A stretch of 64,000 bases of DNA from Arthrobacter sp. DNA4 (GTDB lineage: Bacteria > Actinomycetota > Actinomycetes > Actinomycetales > Micrococcaceae). Below the pieces are notes generated by a model. That model saw only the letters and a program-made list of their open reading frames with translations, made no database searches and had not been told where the DNA came from. Location: contig NZ_CP101466.1 in NCBI RefSeq assembly GCF_024362385.1, positions 2,046,001 to 2,110,000 of the forward strand. Reading direction: 5' to 3'. Shown here piece after piece: positions 55,533-63,042 of the stretch (position 1 is its first letter; the number at the start of each line of letters is the position of its first letter). The position numbers and the translations under genes are program-made.

Positions 55533-56025
55533 CCTTCACCGTCGTTCCTGCGCCCTCAAGGCCCGTAATTTTCCCAGGTAAGCCACTTCCGCCCGCAACC
55601 GTTCGTTCTCCCGCCGCAACCGCTCCAGTTCCGATACCTCGGCCGGCTGCGCGGCACCGGGGTGCCTTAGGCCTGCCCTTGGGCTTGGACCGCAACGCGT
55701 CCGGGCCCTCGCGGCGATACGCACGGACCCACGTCTTCAGTAGCGTGGGCGAGGACAAACCAACCTCCGCCGCGAGATCCGGGGCAGTCTCACCGGCGAT
55801 AAACCGTTCAACCAGCGCGAGCTTGAATTCGAACGAGTACACCTGTTTCGTCGGCTTGGCCACCAGCGCTCCTCGACCATGGATCTTCCACCGCCGATAG
55901 AGAACCCTTACCGGCGGGCGGGACACCCCCAGCAACGTCGCTGCCGCACTATCCGCGATGCCCTTCTCAAACCACGATACAGCGGCATCACGCTGAAACT
56001 CAGACAACGAACTACGTGCATGCAT
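55533..56025 (-). pseudogene. IS3 orfA (HTH), frameshifted
   Basis: The first frame has two helix-turn-helix units (SEFQRDAAVSWFEKGIADSA plus ATLLGVSRPPVRVLYRRWK, and YSFEFKLALVERFIAGETAP plus LAAEVGLSSPTLLKTWVRAY). Near 55670 the frame changes, and the expected leucine-zipper segment (ELERLRRENERLRAEVAYLG) continues in another frame to a stop at about 55536. The protein is therefore broken between its DNA-binding and dimerisation parts. Confidence 0.82.
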
Positions 56026-56241
56026 AAAACTGCTCCCCGGAAGTCGGAACTGAATTTCTCAGTCCAACTTCCGGGGAGCAGTTCACTCGGACGGGGACTT
56101 CTTCGTTAAGCTCTTGCCGTTTAGGATCCTCCACCGGACGGTGGCCTACTTCGAATCTCAGCCCGGATTGGCTTGGTATCAGTTTGGTTCCAGTAAGAAA
56201 GCAGCTGGGAATTCCGCTGGAGGCGGGATTATGCTTCGGCA

Positions 56242-56493
56242 ATGGGGAACCTGGAAGAACGGAAAGTCCCGCCGCGCTGGATGAATTGGTTATGGCTGGT
56301 TGCGGCGATCCCGCTTGGGTCGGGTGTCGCATGGATAGTCAGAAACTTCAGCCCGATAGCTCCCGATGCGTTGGCCGTGCCTGTAGCCTGCGTCGTGGTC
56401 TTTACTATGGCGATAGCCGTTTCGTCTCGCAACAGCGACAAAAGGTTGAACGGCAACGAGCCCTCCCGCCCCTCAGGGTCGCGGCTCGAGTGA
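56242..56493 (+). CDS. Small two-helix membrane protein
   Basis: 83 residues. Two hydrophobic helices (MNWLWLVAAIPLGSGVAWIV and ALAVPVACVVVFTMAIAVSS) are joined by a short Pro/Asp loop and followed by a basic, hydrophilic tail. I see no strong ribosome-binding site. The coding look rests on the helices alone, so this is a modest call. Confidence 0.45.
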   Translation: MGNLEERKVPPRWMNWLWLVAAIPLGSGVAWIVRNFSPIAPDALAVPVACVVVFTMAIAVSSRNSDKRLNGNEPSRPSGSRLE

Positions 56494-56591
56494 ATCGCTA
56501 GAGGGCCTATCCGCTTGGTACCGAGTGCGCTCGGTAGAGGATCCTTCACCGGACGCCGCACCGTCGCAATCGGTAAATTCCACTGCTGGCA

Positions 56592-56948
56592 TCATGACAC
56601 TGAGAACACTTCAAGCGCCTTCGGCCAAAGGACTATATAACGTTGTTCATCTACCGGCCTGTATGCCGCCCGTACGCTGGCCCATCGCTTGTCAGTGCTC
56701 AGCGATGTCCTCGCGTGATCAAAGGCTTCCAGTGGTCGGTCGGTTTCAATGAAGATGTTCATCTCGCCGGCGCCAAAGTCGTGCCCGTCTACGACGCCGC
56801 ATTCATCCGGAAGATCAGACTGAAGCAGATCCTCCATCGAGATAAGCGCATCAAAGTCATTCTCAGATGTTGCTGGCCACTGCAAAACCAAGATGTATTT
56901 CCGGAATCCCTGTTCGTTGGACATCGCACCATGCTGAGCATTCGCCAT
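56592..56948 (-). CDS. Hypothetical protein, possibly an immunity-type small protein
   Basis: 118 residues (or 110 from ATG 56922-56924). The sequence alternates strands and helices (RKYILVLQWPATSENDFDAL, then LPDECGVVDGHDFGAGEMNI, FIETDRPLEAFDHARTSL and AAYRPVDEQRYIVLWPK). It resembles small ABM-like or immunity-protein folds, without a named family. There is no signal peptide. Flanking sequence is IS debris, so its genomic context is uninformative. Confidence 0.7.
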   Translation of the reverse strand: MANAQHGAMSNEQGFRKYILVLQWPATSENDFDALISMEDLLQSDLPDECGVVDGHDFGAGEMNIFIETDRPLEAFDHARTSLSTDKRWASVRAAYRPVDEQRYIVLWPKALEVFSVS

Positions 56949-57047
56949 GTCTGGAGTCTTTCACCTCTTGTCTTGACATCGGTAGCTGCCGGGCGTCGAC
57001 CGCGCACCTGACTTTGAGTCGTCCCATAGGGATGGCTGCCAGTGGAC

Positions 57048-57165
57048 CTATGCGGCGAGCAACTGAGCACAATACTGTACCGGGCTCAAACCCTTGAGCT
57101 TCGTGGAAATTCTTTCGGTGTTGTACCAATGCATGTACTCGTGCAGTTTGGTGTGGCGGCCTTGG
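57048..57165 (-). pseudogene. C-terminal remnant of a second IS3 orfB
   Basis: The minus-strand reading gives LHEYMHWYNTERISTKLKGL and SPVQYCAQLLAA before a stop at 57048-57050. It is clearly related to the end of the orfB at 53266, with several changes, so it is another, older IS3 copy. Nothing else of that element is recognisable. Confidence 0.8.
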
Positions 57166-57525
57166 CGTCCTGATATCGCTCTGGTCGTTGAGTTGGTTCG
57201 TCGTTCTAAAAGGGGAGCAGTTGCTGGGTTGAGGGGAGCTGGAGTGCAACTTGGGCAACCGGCGTCGGGCCCGCAAACTTCGTTCGGCTGAAGGAGCAGT
57301 CAGGTTGGGGGGAAGTTTCCGGTTGCCGCGGACGGCGCGGAAGCGCCCTGGTTGCGCGGAGGACGCGCCCAGCTATCGGGCCCTTCAGAACCACTATGCT
57401 GGCGTCCGAGTTCGTGGCCCGCCCATCGTTTTCGCAGCTAGGGGGGGTGGTGATCGGTGCACGAATTCGCCCAGAAGAGGACCAGCCGAGTTCGAGAAAT
57501 TGGCCCCAGTGGTGGGTGTGGACAA
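57166..57525. other. Non-coding stretch before repeat copy C
   Basis: About 360 bp between the IS3 remnant and repeat C. I see no supported gene or signal. Confidence 0.35.
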
Positions 57526-57701
57526 TGTCCACACTTTTCGTAGCGGAGTGCCTCGTACCGCCCGCGAAATGCTTCGGATTCCGCATGTTTTCGCGGGTTC
57601 CTAGTGTTTACAAGGGCTGGAATGTAGTTCGAGTCCCACCTCGGGCACAGTGTTTTCCCAGGTCAAGTGCCTATTGGCCCCAGTAGTGTTGACGAAGCTT
57701 A
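57526..57701 (+). repeat. tRNA-3'-end-like direct repeat, copy C
   Basis: About 176 bp. The left part is nearly the same as copy B (TGTCCACACTTTTCG, TGCTTCGGATTCCGCATG, TTTTCGCGGGTTC), and the TTCGAGTCCCACC core plus TCGGGCAC is unchanged. The right end is TGTTGACGAAGCTTA. After this copy the sequence returns to compact, core-like metabolic genes. Confidence 0.75.
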
Positions 57702-58174
57702 ACATTTTCCCGCTTCGGGTGTCCGCCCGACATTGATAAGTAGCATCCGGCCGCCCCGTGTAGGGCTGCATGCTGCCGCCGACTCTGCAACGTGCCGTAG
57801 CTTTCTGGCTGCCGGTCCGATGTGTGGTGCATGACTAGGCCTTTTCTGGAGGCGATAGAGGTCGCTGGCACAAGCGCCGTGTTGCGACACGCTTTCAGGC
57901 ACCTCAAGCCCAGGCCGTCGTCGCGTTTGAGCTGCATTCGGTTCCGGGTGCACTGGAGCGTCGCGTCGGCGACACGCAGAAGACCGGCACGGAGAATGAA
58001 GCGCCCGTTGAAGCCTGCGCCCCAAGAGTCTCGAAACCGCGGGAATTGGTACACACGGGCGCGAGGCGCGGCAAGTATCCCGCAACTTTGTTTGTTGGGC
58101 AGTTGCGCTCCCGCGGGGTGTCGGATTTCAACGTTTCCGCCAAGAGGTGACTCTGTGCGGCGGCATCGCAGCCT
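57702..58174. other. Non-coding stretch downstream of the GntR gene
   Basis: About 470 bp without a supported gene, repeat or terminator. Confidence 0.35.
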
Positions 58175-59041
58175 TTAGTGTGCCCCTCGCTCAAGATCTG
58201 ATAGTTCAGATTCCAGTTGCTGGGTCAGGGTCCGAAGGCGGCGGATGTGCTCTTGGGAGACGCCTCCGGGCTGGGTTGTAACTTGTGCGTCGACATCGAA
58301 AACCGTGTTGGGGCTGTGCCAGACGTTGAACCACTCGAGGCCATGGCCGAGAGCGTCGCGGGTAACGCCTTGAAGCAGCAGCAGCGGTTCGCGCGTGTTG
58401 ATGTTGAGCTTCCCGGCCACGTCGGTATCCGCTGAGACTGCCTGTACTTGGCGGGGTCCGCCGGCGGGGTGGTAGCCGTGGTCCCGCATCAGGCTCAACA
58501 GAGACGCATCTTCCAGCAGTTCGACGGTGAAGTGCGGGAAGAAGTCGCGAGGGACCCAGGTCCGCATGAATGCCACGGGAAGGTCGTCGAGGTAGCGGAC
58601 CCGTTCGATTTTCCAGGTGTTGGTGGTGTTGAGGGCCTCGATGCCTTACCAGGGAGGCTCGGCCGGTTCCACGGTGAGGACGTGGGTGCGCAGGCGCTGG
58701 CCGTGTGCTGCGGCCTGTTCGTCCAGGCCACCCGCGCGCTGGACATGCCGGCGGAGGACTGGTGTAGCGGCTACGACGCTGCCGCGGCCGCGCTGGCGGC
58801 GAATCAGGCCCAGGTCAGCGAGGCCGGACAACGCCTGGCGTACCACGCTGCGGGAGACGCCGAACTGTCTTTGCAGTTCCTCTTCGGTGGGTAGCGAAGA
58901 GCCTGGGGAAAGTCCCATGTCCACGATTTGCCGGTGCAGGATGTCCCGGATTTGGGCGTGGAGAGGGCCCCCGCCTTCCCGGTTCAGAGGGCTGCTGCGT
59001 CCCGCCTGCTCCGCCGCTGACTCTGTTGATTCCACGCTCAC
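58175..59041 (-). pseudogene. GntR/HutC-family (UTRA) regulator with an in-frame stop codon
   Basis: The winged-helix domain is complete (PLHAQIRDILHRQIVDMGLS, SLPTEEELQRQFGVSRSVVR, ALSGLADLGLIRRQRGRGSV). After VEPAEPPW a TAA (58646-58648, codon 132) interrupts the frame. The same frame then continues with the UTRA effector domain (NTTNTWKIERVRYLDDLPVA, FMRTWVPRDFF, LLLLQGVTRDALGHGLEWFN) to the end. No frameshift is needed; one codon change explains the break. The start GTG 59039-59041 follows GAGGAG. The gene is divergent from the RLP operon and its product was very likely the repressor. A truncated DNA-binding domain could still be made. Confidence 0.88.
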
Positions 59042-59118
59042 ATTGGCTCCTCTGTCGCTGTGCACATCTTAGCCCTCACGTTGGTTGCGCGGCGGCGGTT
59101 CAGTGTGGTGGGGCGGCC

Positions 59119-59168
59119 TTGACGTGATCCGCACCACCTATTATTGTACGTATCAAAGGTACGTACAA
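59119..59168 (+). promoter_or_regulatory. Promoter and palindromic operator of the RLP operon
   Basis: A -35 TTGACG (59119-59124) and a -10 TATTGT (59142-59147) are 17 bp apart. A perfect inverted repeat, TTGTACGTA-tcaaagg-TACGTACAA (59144-59168), overlaps the -10. This is how a repressor site works, and the neighbouring GntR/UTRA regulator is the obvious candidate. The leader before the RLP start is about 155 bases. Confidence 0.75.
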
Positions 59169-59311
59169 CTTTGTTCCCGAATCACAGAAGATGCCGTGAA
59201 GCGAAGTCCCGAGTCACCTGCTTGAGCCGTCATCGGCGCGTGAGCGAAGTGAAAGTACCTGCAGGTGACAGTCGGATACGTAAGTTTCAAAACCCCACAT
59301 TGGAGAGTTCC

Positions 59312-60577
59312 ATGCGTGACCCGCGCTCGGTGCGTTGCACCTACTATCTAGAATCTGAAATTGACCCGGAAAAGGCCGCCGCCATCATGGCTTACGAACA
59401 GTCGAGCGGCACCTTCCTGCCCGTGCCGGGCGAATCCGCCCGGATCCGGGAACGGCACGCCGCACGGATATCGGATGTCCAGGAACTCGGCTTTTGCCGC
59501 CCCTCCCTGCCATCACGGGCGAACCCGGAAAAGGTCCGCGCAGCACTGGTCACCGTTGATTTCCCCATGGAGAACGTCGGCACCGACCTGGCAACGCTGC
59601 AGACAGCCATCGCAGGCAATCTCTTCGAACTCGGCGACCTATACGCCTGCCGCCTTCAGGACATCCAGCTGCCGGAGGACTTCATCGCCGCCCACCCCGG
59701 CCCCGCCTTCGGTATCGAGGGGACCCGCAAACTCATCAGCGACGTCCAGGGCGTCCTGGTCGGCACCATCGTCAAGCCCAACGTCGGGCTTTCCGAAGAG
59801 GAATTCCGACTGGTTGTCCGGGACCTGGCCATGGCGTCCATCGACCTGATCAAGGACGATGAACTCATGACTGACCCGGCCTATCTGCCGCTGGAACGCA
59901 GGGTCGCAGTCGCCACCGAAGAGATCCGGGCCGCCGAGCAGGTCACCGGCCACTCAACCATGTACGCCTTCAACATCACCGGTGACCTCGCAGGCCTGCA
60001 AAAACGCCACGACCTGGTCGTCGAGGCCGGCGGCCGCTGCGTAATGCTGAACATCCCTGTCATGGGGCTGCCCGCCCTGGCAATGCTGCGCAGCTTCGCC
60101 GAGGTTCCCATCCACGGCCACCGGGCCGGTCTCGCGGCCTCCATGAGGTCCAAGGCCCTCGGCATGGATTACCAGGTCTGGCAGCAAATGGCCCGCCTGG
60201 CCGTCGCCGACCACCTGCACGCCAGCGGACTGGGCAGCAAGTTCTACGAACTCGACGAAGAAGTGGCCTCTAACATCCGCAGCCTGCTCGCCCCTCTCGG
60301 ACAGACCATCGCACCGCTGCCCGTGTTGTCGTCCGGGCAGAACGTCACCACCCCGGGGCCCACATTCGAAGCAGTAGGATCCACCGACCTGATGATGCTT
60401 GCCGGAGGCGGGGTCGCTGCCCACCCGGACGGACCAGGAGCCGGGGTCCAGAGCCTTCGCCAGGCCTGGGAAGCAGCCGTAGACGGAGTGCCGCTGCAGA
60501 GCGCAGCGGACACGCTCGCCCACACGGGGGACGAGGCTCTCCTGCACGCAGTCCAGACATTTGCGAAAGGTGCCTGA
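59312..60577 (+). CDS. RuBisCO-like protein, candidate 3-oxo-isoapionate-4-phosphate decarboxylase type
   Basis: 421 residues of the RuBisCO large-subunit superfamily. Active-site segments are kept: Lys155 in GTIVKPNVGL, Lys181-Asp182-Asp183-Glu184 in LIKDDEL (carbamylated lysine and Mg ligands in RuBisCO), and His268/His270-Arg271 in PIHGHRAG. True RuBisCO loop-6 sequence is not evident, so it is a RuBisCO-like protein. RLPs beside a DUF1537 kinase were shown to act on 3-oxo-isoapionate-4-phosphate in apiose/isoapionate catabolism, and the neighbourhood here fits that. Decarboxylase versus transcarboxylase/hydrolase cannot be decided by eye. ATG 59312 has GGAGAG upstream. Its stop is one base from the kinase ATG. 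Confidence 0.88.
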   Translation: MRDPRSVRCTYYLESEIDPEKAAAIMAYEQSSGTFLPVPGESARIRERHAARISDVQELGFCRPSLPSRANPEKVRAALVTVDFPMENVGTDLATLQTAIAGNLFELGDLYACRLQDIQLPEDFIAAHPGPAFGIEGTRKLISDVQGVLVGTIVKPNVGLSEEEFRLVVRDLAMASIDLIKDDELMTDPAYLPLERRVAVATEEIRAAEQVTGHSTMYAFNITGDLAGLQKRHDLVVEAGGRCVMLNIPVMGLPALAMLRSFAEVPIHGHRAGLAASMRSKALGMDYQVWQQMARLAVADHLHASGLGSKFYELDEEVASNIRSLLAPLGQTIAPLPVLSSGQNVTTPGPTFEAVGSTDLMMLAGGGVAAHPDGPGAGVQSLRQAWEAAVDGVPLQSAADTLAHTGDEALLHAVQTFAKGA

Positions 60578-60578
60578 G

Positions 60579-61877
60579 ATGCCCGCTTTCGGTTTTGTCG
60601 CCGACGACCTCACCGGAGCCGCCGATGTCCTCGCCCAAGCCCACCGTTATGGGCTCGAAGCCGCGCTGGTCATCGGGGACGCCCCACTGCCCACGGACAC
60701 CGACGTCGTCGGGTTCGCCGGGCCGGCCCGTTCCCTGTCCGGCACAGCCTTCGACAACCTTGTCACCCGCGACCTTGCAGGCATCGCCACGCTGAACCTG
60801 GAGGTACTGCTCTACAAGGTCTGCTCCACCTTCGACAGCTCCACCACCATCGGGAGCATCGGCCGCGGTATCCAACTGCTCCACGAGCAGTTCCCGCTGC
60901 ACGGACCAATCCCGGTAGTGCCAGCCCAACCCGCTTTCGGCCGATACACCGCTTTCAGCAACCACTACGCAACCTACGCCGGCCAGATCTACCGTCTGGA
61001 CCGTCACCCGGTCATGTCCCGCCACCCTTCCACGCCCATGTCCGAAGCGGACCTGCGTCAGGTCCTGGCCGAACAGCTCGGCGGCGACAAGGTACCGGGG
61101 GCCATCCATCTGCCGGCTTATGACGACGGAACCTTCAAGGACGCCTGGGCGGACCGGCGGCGGGAACCCGGGGCGCAGGCCTTCGTGGTCGACGCCGTCG
61201 ACGAACACCACATGGACGCCGTCGCAGAAGCGCTCACCCGCGAGGAACACGGTCACGGTCCCTCGATCGTGGTCGGATCCGGTGGCATCATGGCCGCGCT
61301 GGCCCGGTCCATCTCGGAGCAGGCCGCACGCAACCCCGGCCCGCAGAAGCCCTCGGGACCGGTACTGGCCGTCAGCGCCTCAGCCTCCAGCACCACAGCG
61401 GAGCAGATCAACGACGCAACCTCCCATGGCTGGGAGGACGTCCCGGTCCCTGCCGAGCTGCTGCAGCGCGACGACACCGCCCTGATTGCCGCCCTGGACG
61501 AGCGGGTTTCCGCCGCGCTCCGGGCCGGGCGCAACGTCGTCGTTCACACCACCCGCGGCGCGGCAGACCCACGCTACGGGGCAAGCACCCCAGTGGACGC
61601 CGGCTACGTCGGCACCTTGATCGGCGGCCTTGCCGCCCGCATGGCCGATGCCGGACTCACCCGGGACATCGCCGTCTGTGGCGGCGATACCTCCAGCCAC
61701 GCCCTCATCGCCATGGGCGTCCGCCAACTGCGGGTCTCCGACCAGTTCGTCACCGCCGGCCCCATCCTTCGCGCCGATGGTGCCTCCGCCGTCGGCGGAT
61801 GCCGGCTGCTGCTCAAAGGCGGACAGGTCGGACCCACCGACATCCTGCGCGGCTTCGCTTACCAGCTCCCCAGCTAA
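60579..61877 (+). CDS. Four-carbon acid sugar kinase family protein (DUF1537)
   Basis: 432 residues. The N-terminal substrate-binding domain has FGFVADDLTGAADVLAQAHR and KVCSTFDSSTTIGSIGRGIQ, both typical. The C-terminal nucleotide-binding domain has GPVLAVSASASSTTAEQIND and AVCGGDTSSHALIAMGVRQL. The family phosphorylates four-carbon acid sugars or oxo-isoapionate, giving the phosphorylated substrate for the RuBisCO-like protein next door. The start ATG 60579 lies one base after the RLP stop, with AAAGG upstream, so the genes are translationally coupled. The exact substrate is inferred from context. Confidence 0.9.
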   Translation: MPAFGFVADDLTGAADVLAQAHRYGLEAALVIGDAPLPTDTDVVGFAGPARSLSGTAFDNLVTRDLAGIATLNLEVLLYKVCSTFDSSTTIGSIGRGIQLLHEQFPLHGPIPVVPAQPAFGRYTAFSNHYATYAGQIYRLDRHPVMSRHPSTPMSEADLRQVLAEQLGGDKVPGAIHLPAYDDGTFKDAWADRRREPGAQAFVVDAVDEHHMDAVAEALTREEHGHGPSIVVGSGGIMAALARSISEQAARNPGPQKPSGPVLAVSASASSTTAEQINDATSHGWEDVPVPAELLQRDDTALIAALDERVSAALRAGRNVVVHTTRGAADPRYGASTPVDAGYVGTLIGGLAARMADAGLTRDIAVCGGDTSSHALIAMGVRQLRVSDQFVTAGPILRADGASAVGGCRLLLKGGQVGPTDILRGFAYQLPS

Positions 61878-61927
61878 CACCCCAAACTTTTCTTCCACGC
61901 ATCAAGAACCAACGAAAGGCGGCCCCC

Positions 61928-62971
61928 ATGCGGGCAGTAGTCAAAAACGCAGCCGAACGAGGCGTCACTTACGTCACCGACGCCGGCGACCCCAAGGCAA
62001 CAGAAGGTTCCGTCGTCATCGAAGTCGGCGCGGCCTCCCTGTGCGGCACCGACCGCGAACTCTACGAATGGACCCCCTCAGCCCAGGCCTTTAACCTCAA
62101 CCTCCCGGTCATCCTCGGCCACGAAGGCGCAGGAACCATCGTCGAGGTCGGCCCCGGCGTCACCGGCCTAAACGTCGGTGACCAGGTCGCCCTCGAAAGC
62201 CACCTGACCTGCGGCCAGTGCTTCCCCTGCCGCACCGGCGACGCCCATACCTGCGAACGCACCGGCATCCTCGGCATGCACATCGACGGTGTCTTCGCCG
62301 AATACGCCGCCGTCCCGCAGGACATCTGCGTCAAGCTCCCCACCGGCCTGTCCCTCGAATCCGGGGCCCTGCTCGAAGCCGCCGGCGTCGCCGTCCACGC
62401 CATCCAGCGCGCCAACTACTCCGTCGCAGGCCGGGCAGTGCTCGTCAGCGGCGCAGGCCCGGTCGGGCTCGTCGTCGTGAACCTGGCACTGCTCATGGGC
62501 GCCTCCCACGTCATCGCCGTCGACCCCAACCCCTACCGCCGCGCACAAGCCGAAAAGCTCGGAGCGACTGCCCTGCACCCGAACGACGGCATTGTCGAGC
62601 GCTGCCGTGAACTGACCGGGCGGCGCGGCGGCTTCGACGTCGCCTTCGAATGCTCCGGAGCCCCCGGTACCCTGACCGCTCTCTTCGAAGCCGTGCGCCG
62701 GGAAGCTACCGTCATCACCGTCGGACACCCCAGCCGCCCGGCCGAGGTCGACATCGCCGCCTACATCAACAAAAAGGGCATCACCCTGCGCGGCATCTTC
62801 GGCCGCAGGCTCTGGGAAACCTGGGAACAAAGCCTGTTGCTGCTGGACTCCGGAAAGCTCGAGCTCGACTGGCTCATCACCCACCGCAAGAAGCTCAGCG
62901 AAATTGACGACGCCGTGGAGCTTCTCACCGGCGACGCCTGCAAAGTCCTGCTCATCCCTGGCCTCGGCTAA
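61928..62971 (+). CDS. Zinc-dependent alcohol dehydrogenase (MDR family)
   Basis: 347 residues. Catalytic zinc ligands are present (Cys39 in SLCGTDRE; His65-Glu66 in GHEGAGTIVEVG). The structural zinc site is formed by Cys95, Cys98, Cys101 and Cys109 (HLTCGQCFPCRTGDAHTCER). The Rossmann fold shows SGAGPVGLVVVNLALLMGAS and ends in VIAVDP, so NAD is likely. It would oxidise a sugar alcohol or acid sugar feeding the kinase and RuBisCO-like step, by analogy to the oxidation of isoapionate to 3-oxo-isoapionate. ATG 61928 follows the kinase by 50 bp, with AAAGG upstream. Confidence 0.9.
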   Translation: MRAVVKNAAERGVTYVTDAGDPKATEGSVVIEVGAASLCGTDRELYEWTPSAQAFNLNLPVILGHEGAGTIVEVGPGVTGLNVGDQVALESHLTCGQCFPCRTGDAHTCERTGILGMHIDGVFAEYAAVPQDICVKLPTGLSLESGALLEAAGVAVHAIQRANYSVAGRAVLVSGAGPVGLVVVNLALLMGASHVIAVDPNPYRRAQAEKLGATALHPNDGIVERCRELTGRRGGFDVAFECSGAPGTLTALFEAVRREATVITVGHPSRPAEVDIAAYINKKGITLRGIFGRRLWETWEQSLLLLDSGKLELDWLITHRKKLSEIDDAVELLTGDACKVLLIPGLG

Positions 62972-63042
62972 CCCCACAAGCAACGGAACTGACGGTCCGA
63001 ACCGCAGTTCCCAACCACTCAGCTGTTCAATAGGAGAAATCA

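Larger units (their letters stand above)
53266..55560 (-). pseudogene. IS3 orfB transposase (DDE), frameshifted and split by IS110
   Basis: The 5' part (about 54963-55560) has ALIALKADFPLPVLLQAA, then after a frame break FFYHQARIQGADPQESIKAA and KNHGRYGHRRVHTEM, and then NRKWVTDVTEFSVGDRKLYL and VMDLFDRQIISYS with the first catalytic Asp. It stops at LVHSD. The 3' part (53266-53555) resumes with GFQYQHT, SMSRKGKCYDNAVMENFFGH (third acidic residue) and YNTERISTKLKGLSPVQYRT. The split point lies exactly where the IS110 copy is inserted. Confidence 0.87.
53227..56085 (-). mobile_element. IS3-family (IS150-like) element interrupted by an IS110-family element
   Basis: The terminal inverted repeats are TGAACTGGTCCCCGGAAGTT at the left end and TGAACTGCTCCCCGGAAGTT (complement) at the right end. 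Without the insert the element would be about 1.45 kb. Both orfA and orfB carry frameshifts, and orfB is further split by the IS110 copy, so it cannot move by itself. No clear target duplication is visible. Confidence 0.85.
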
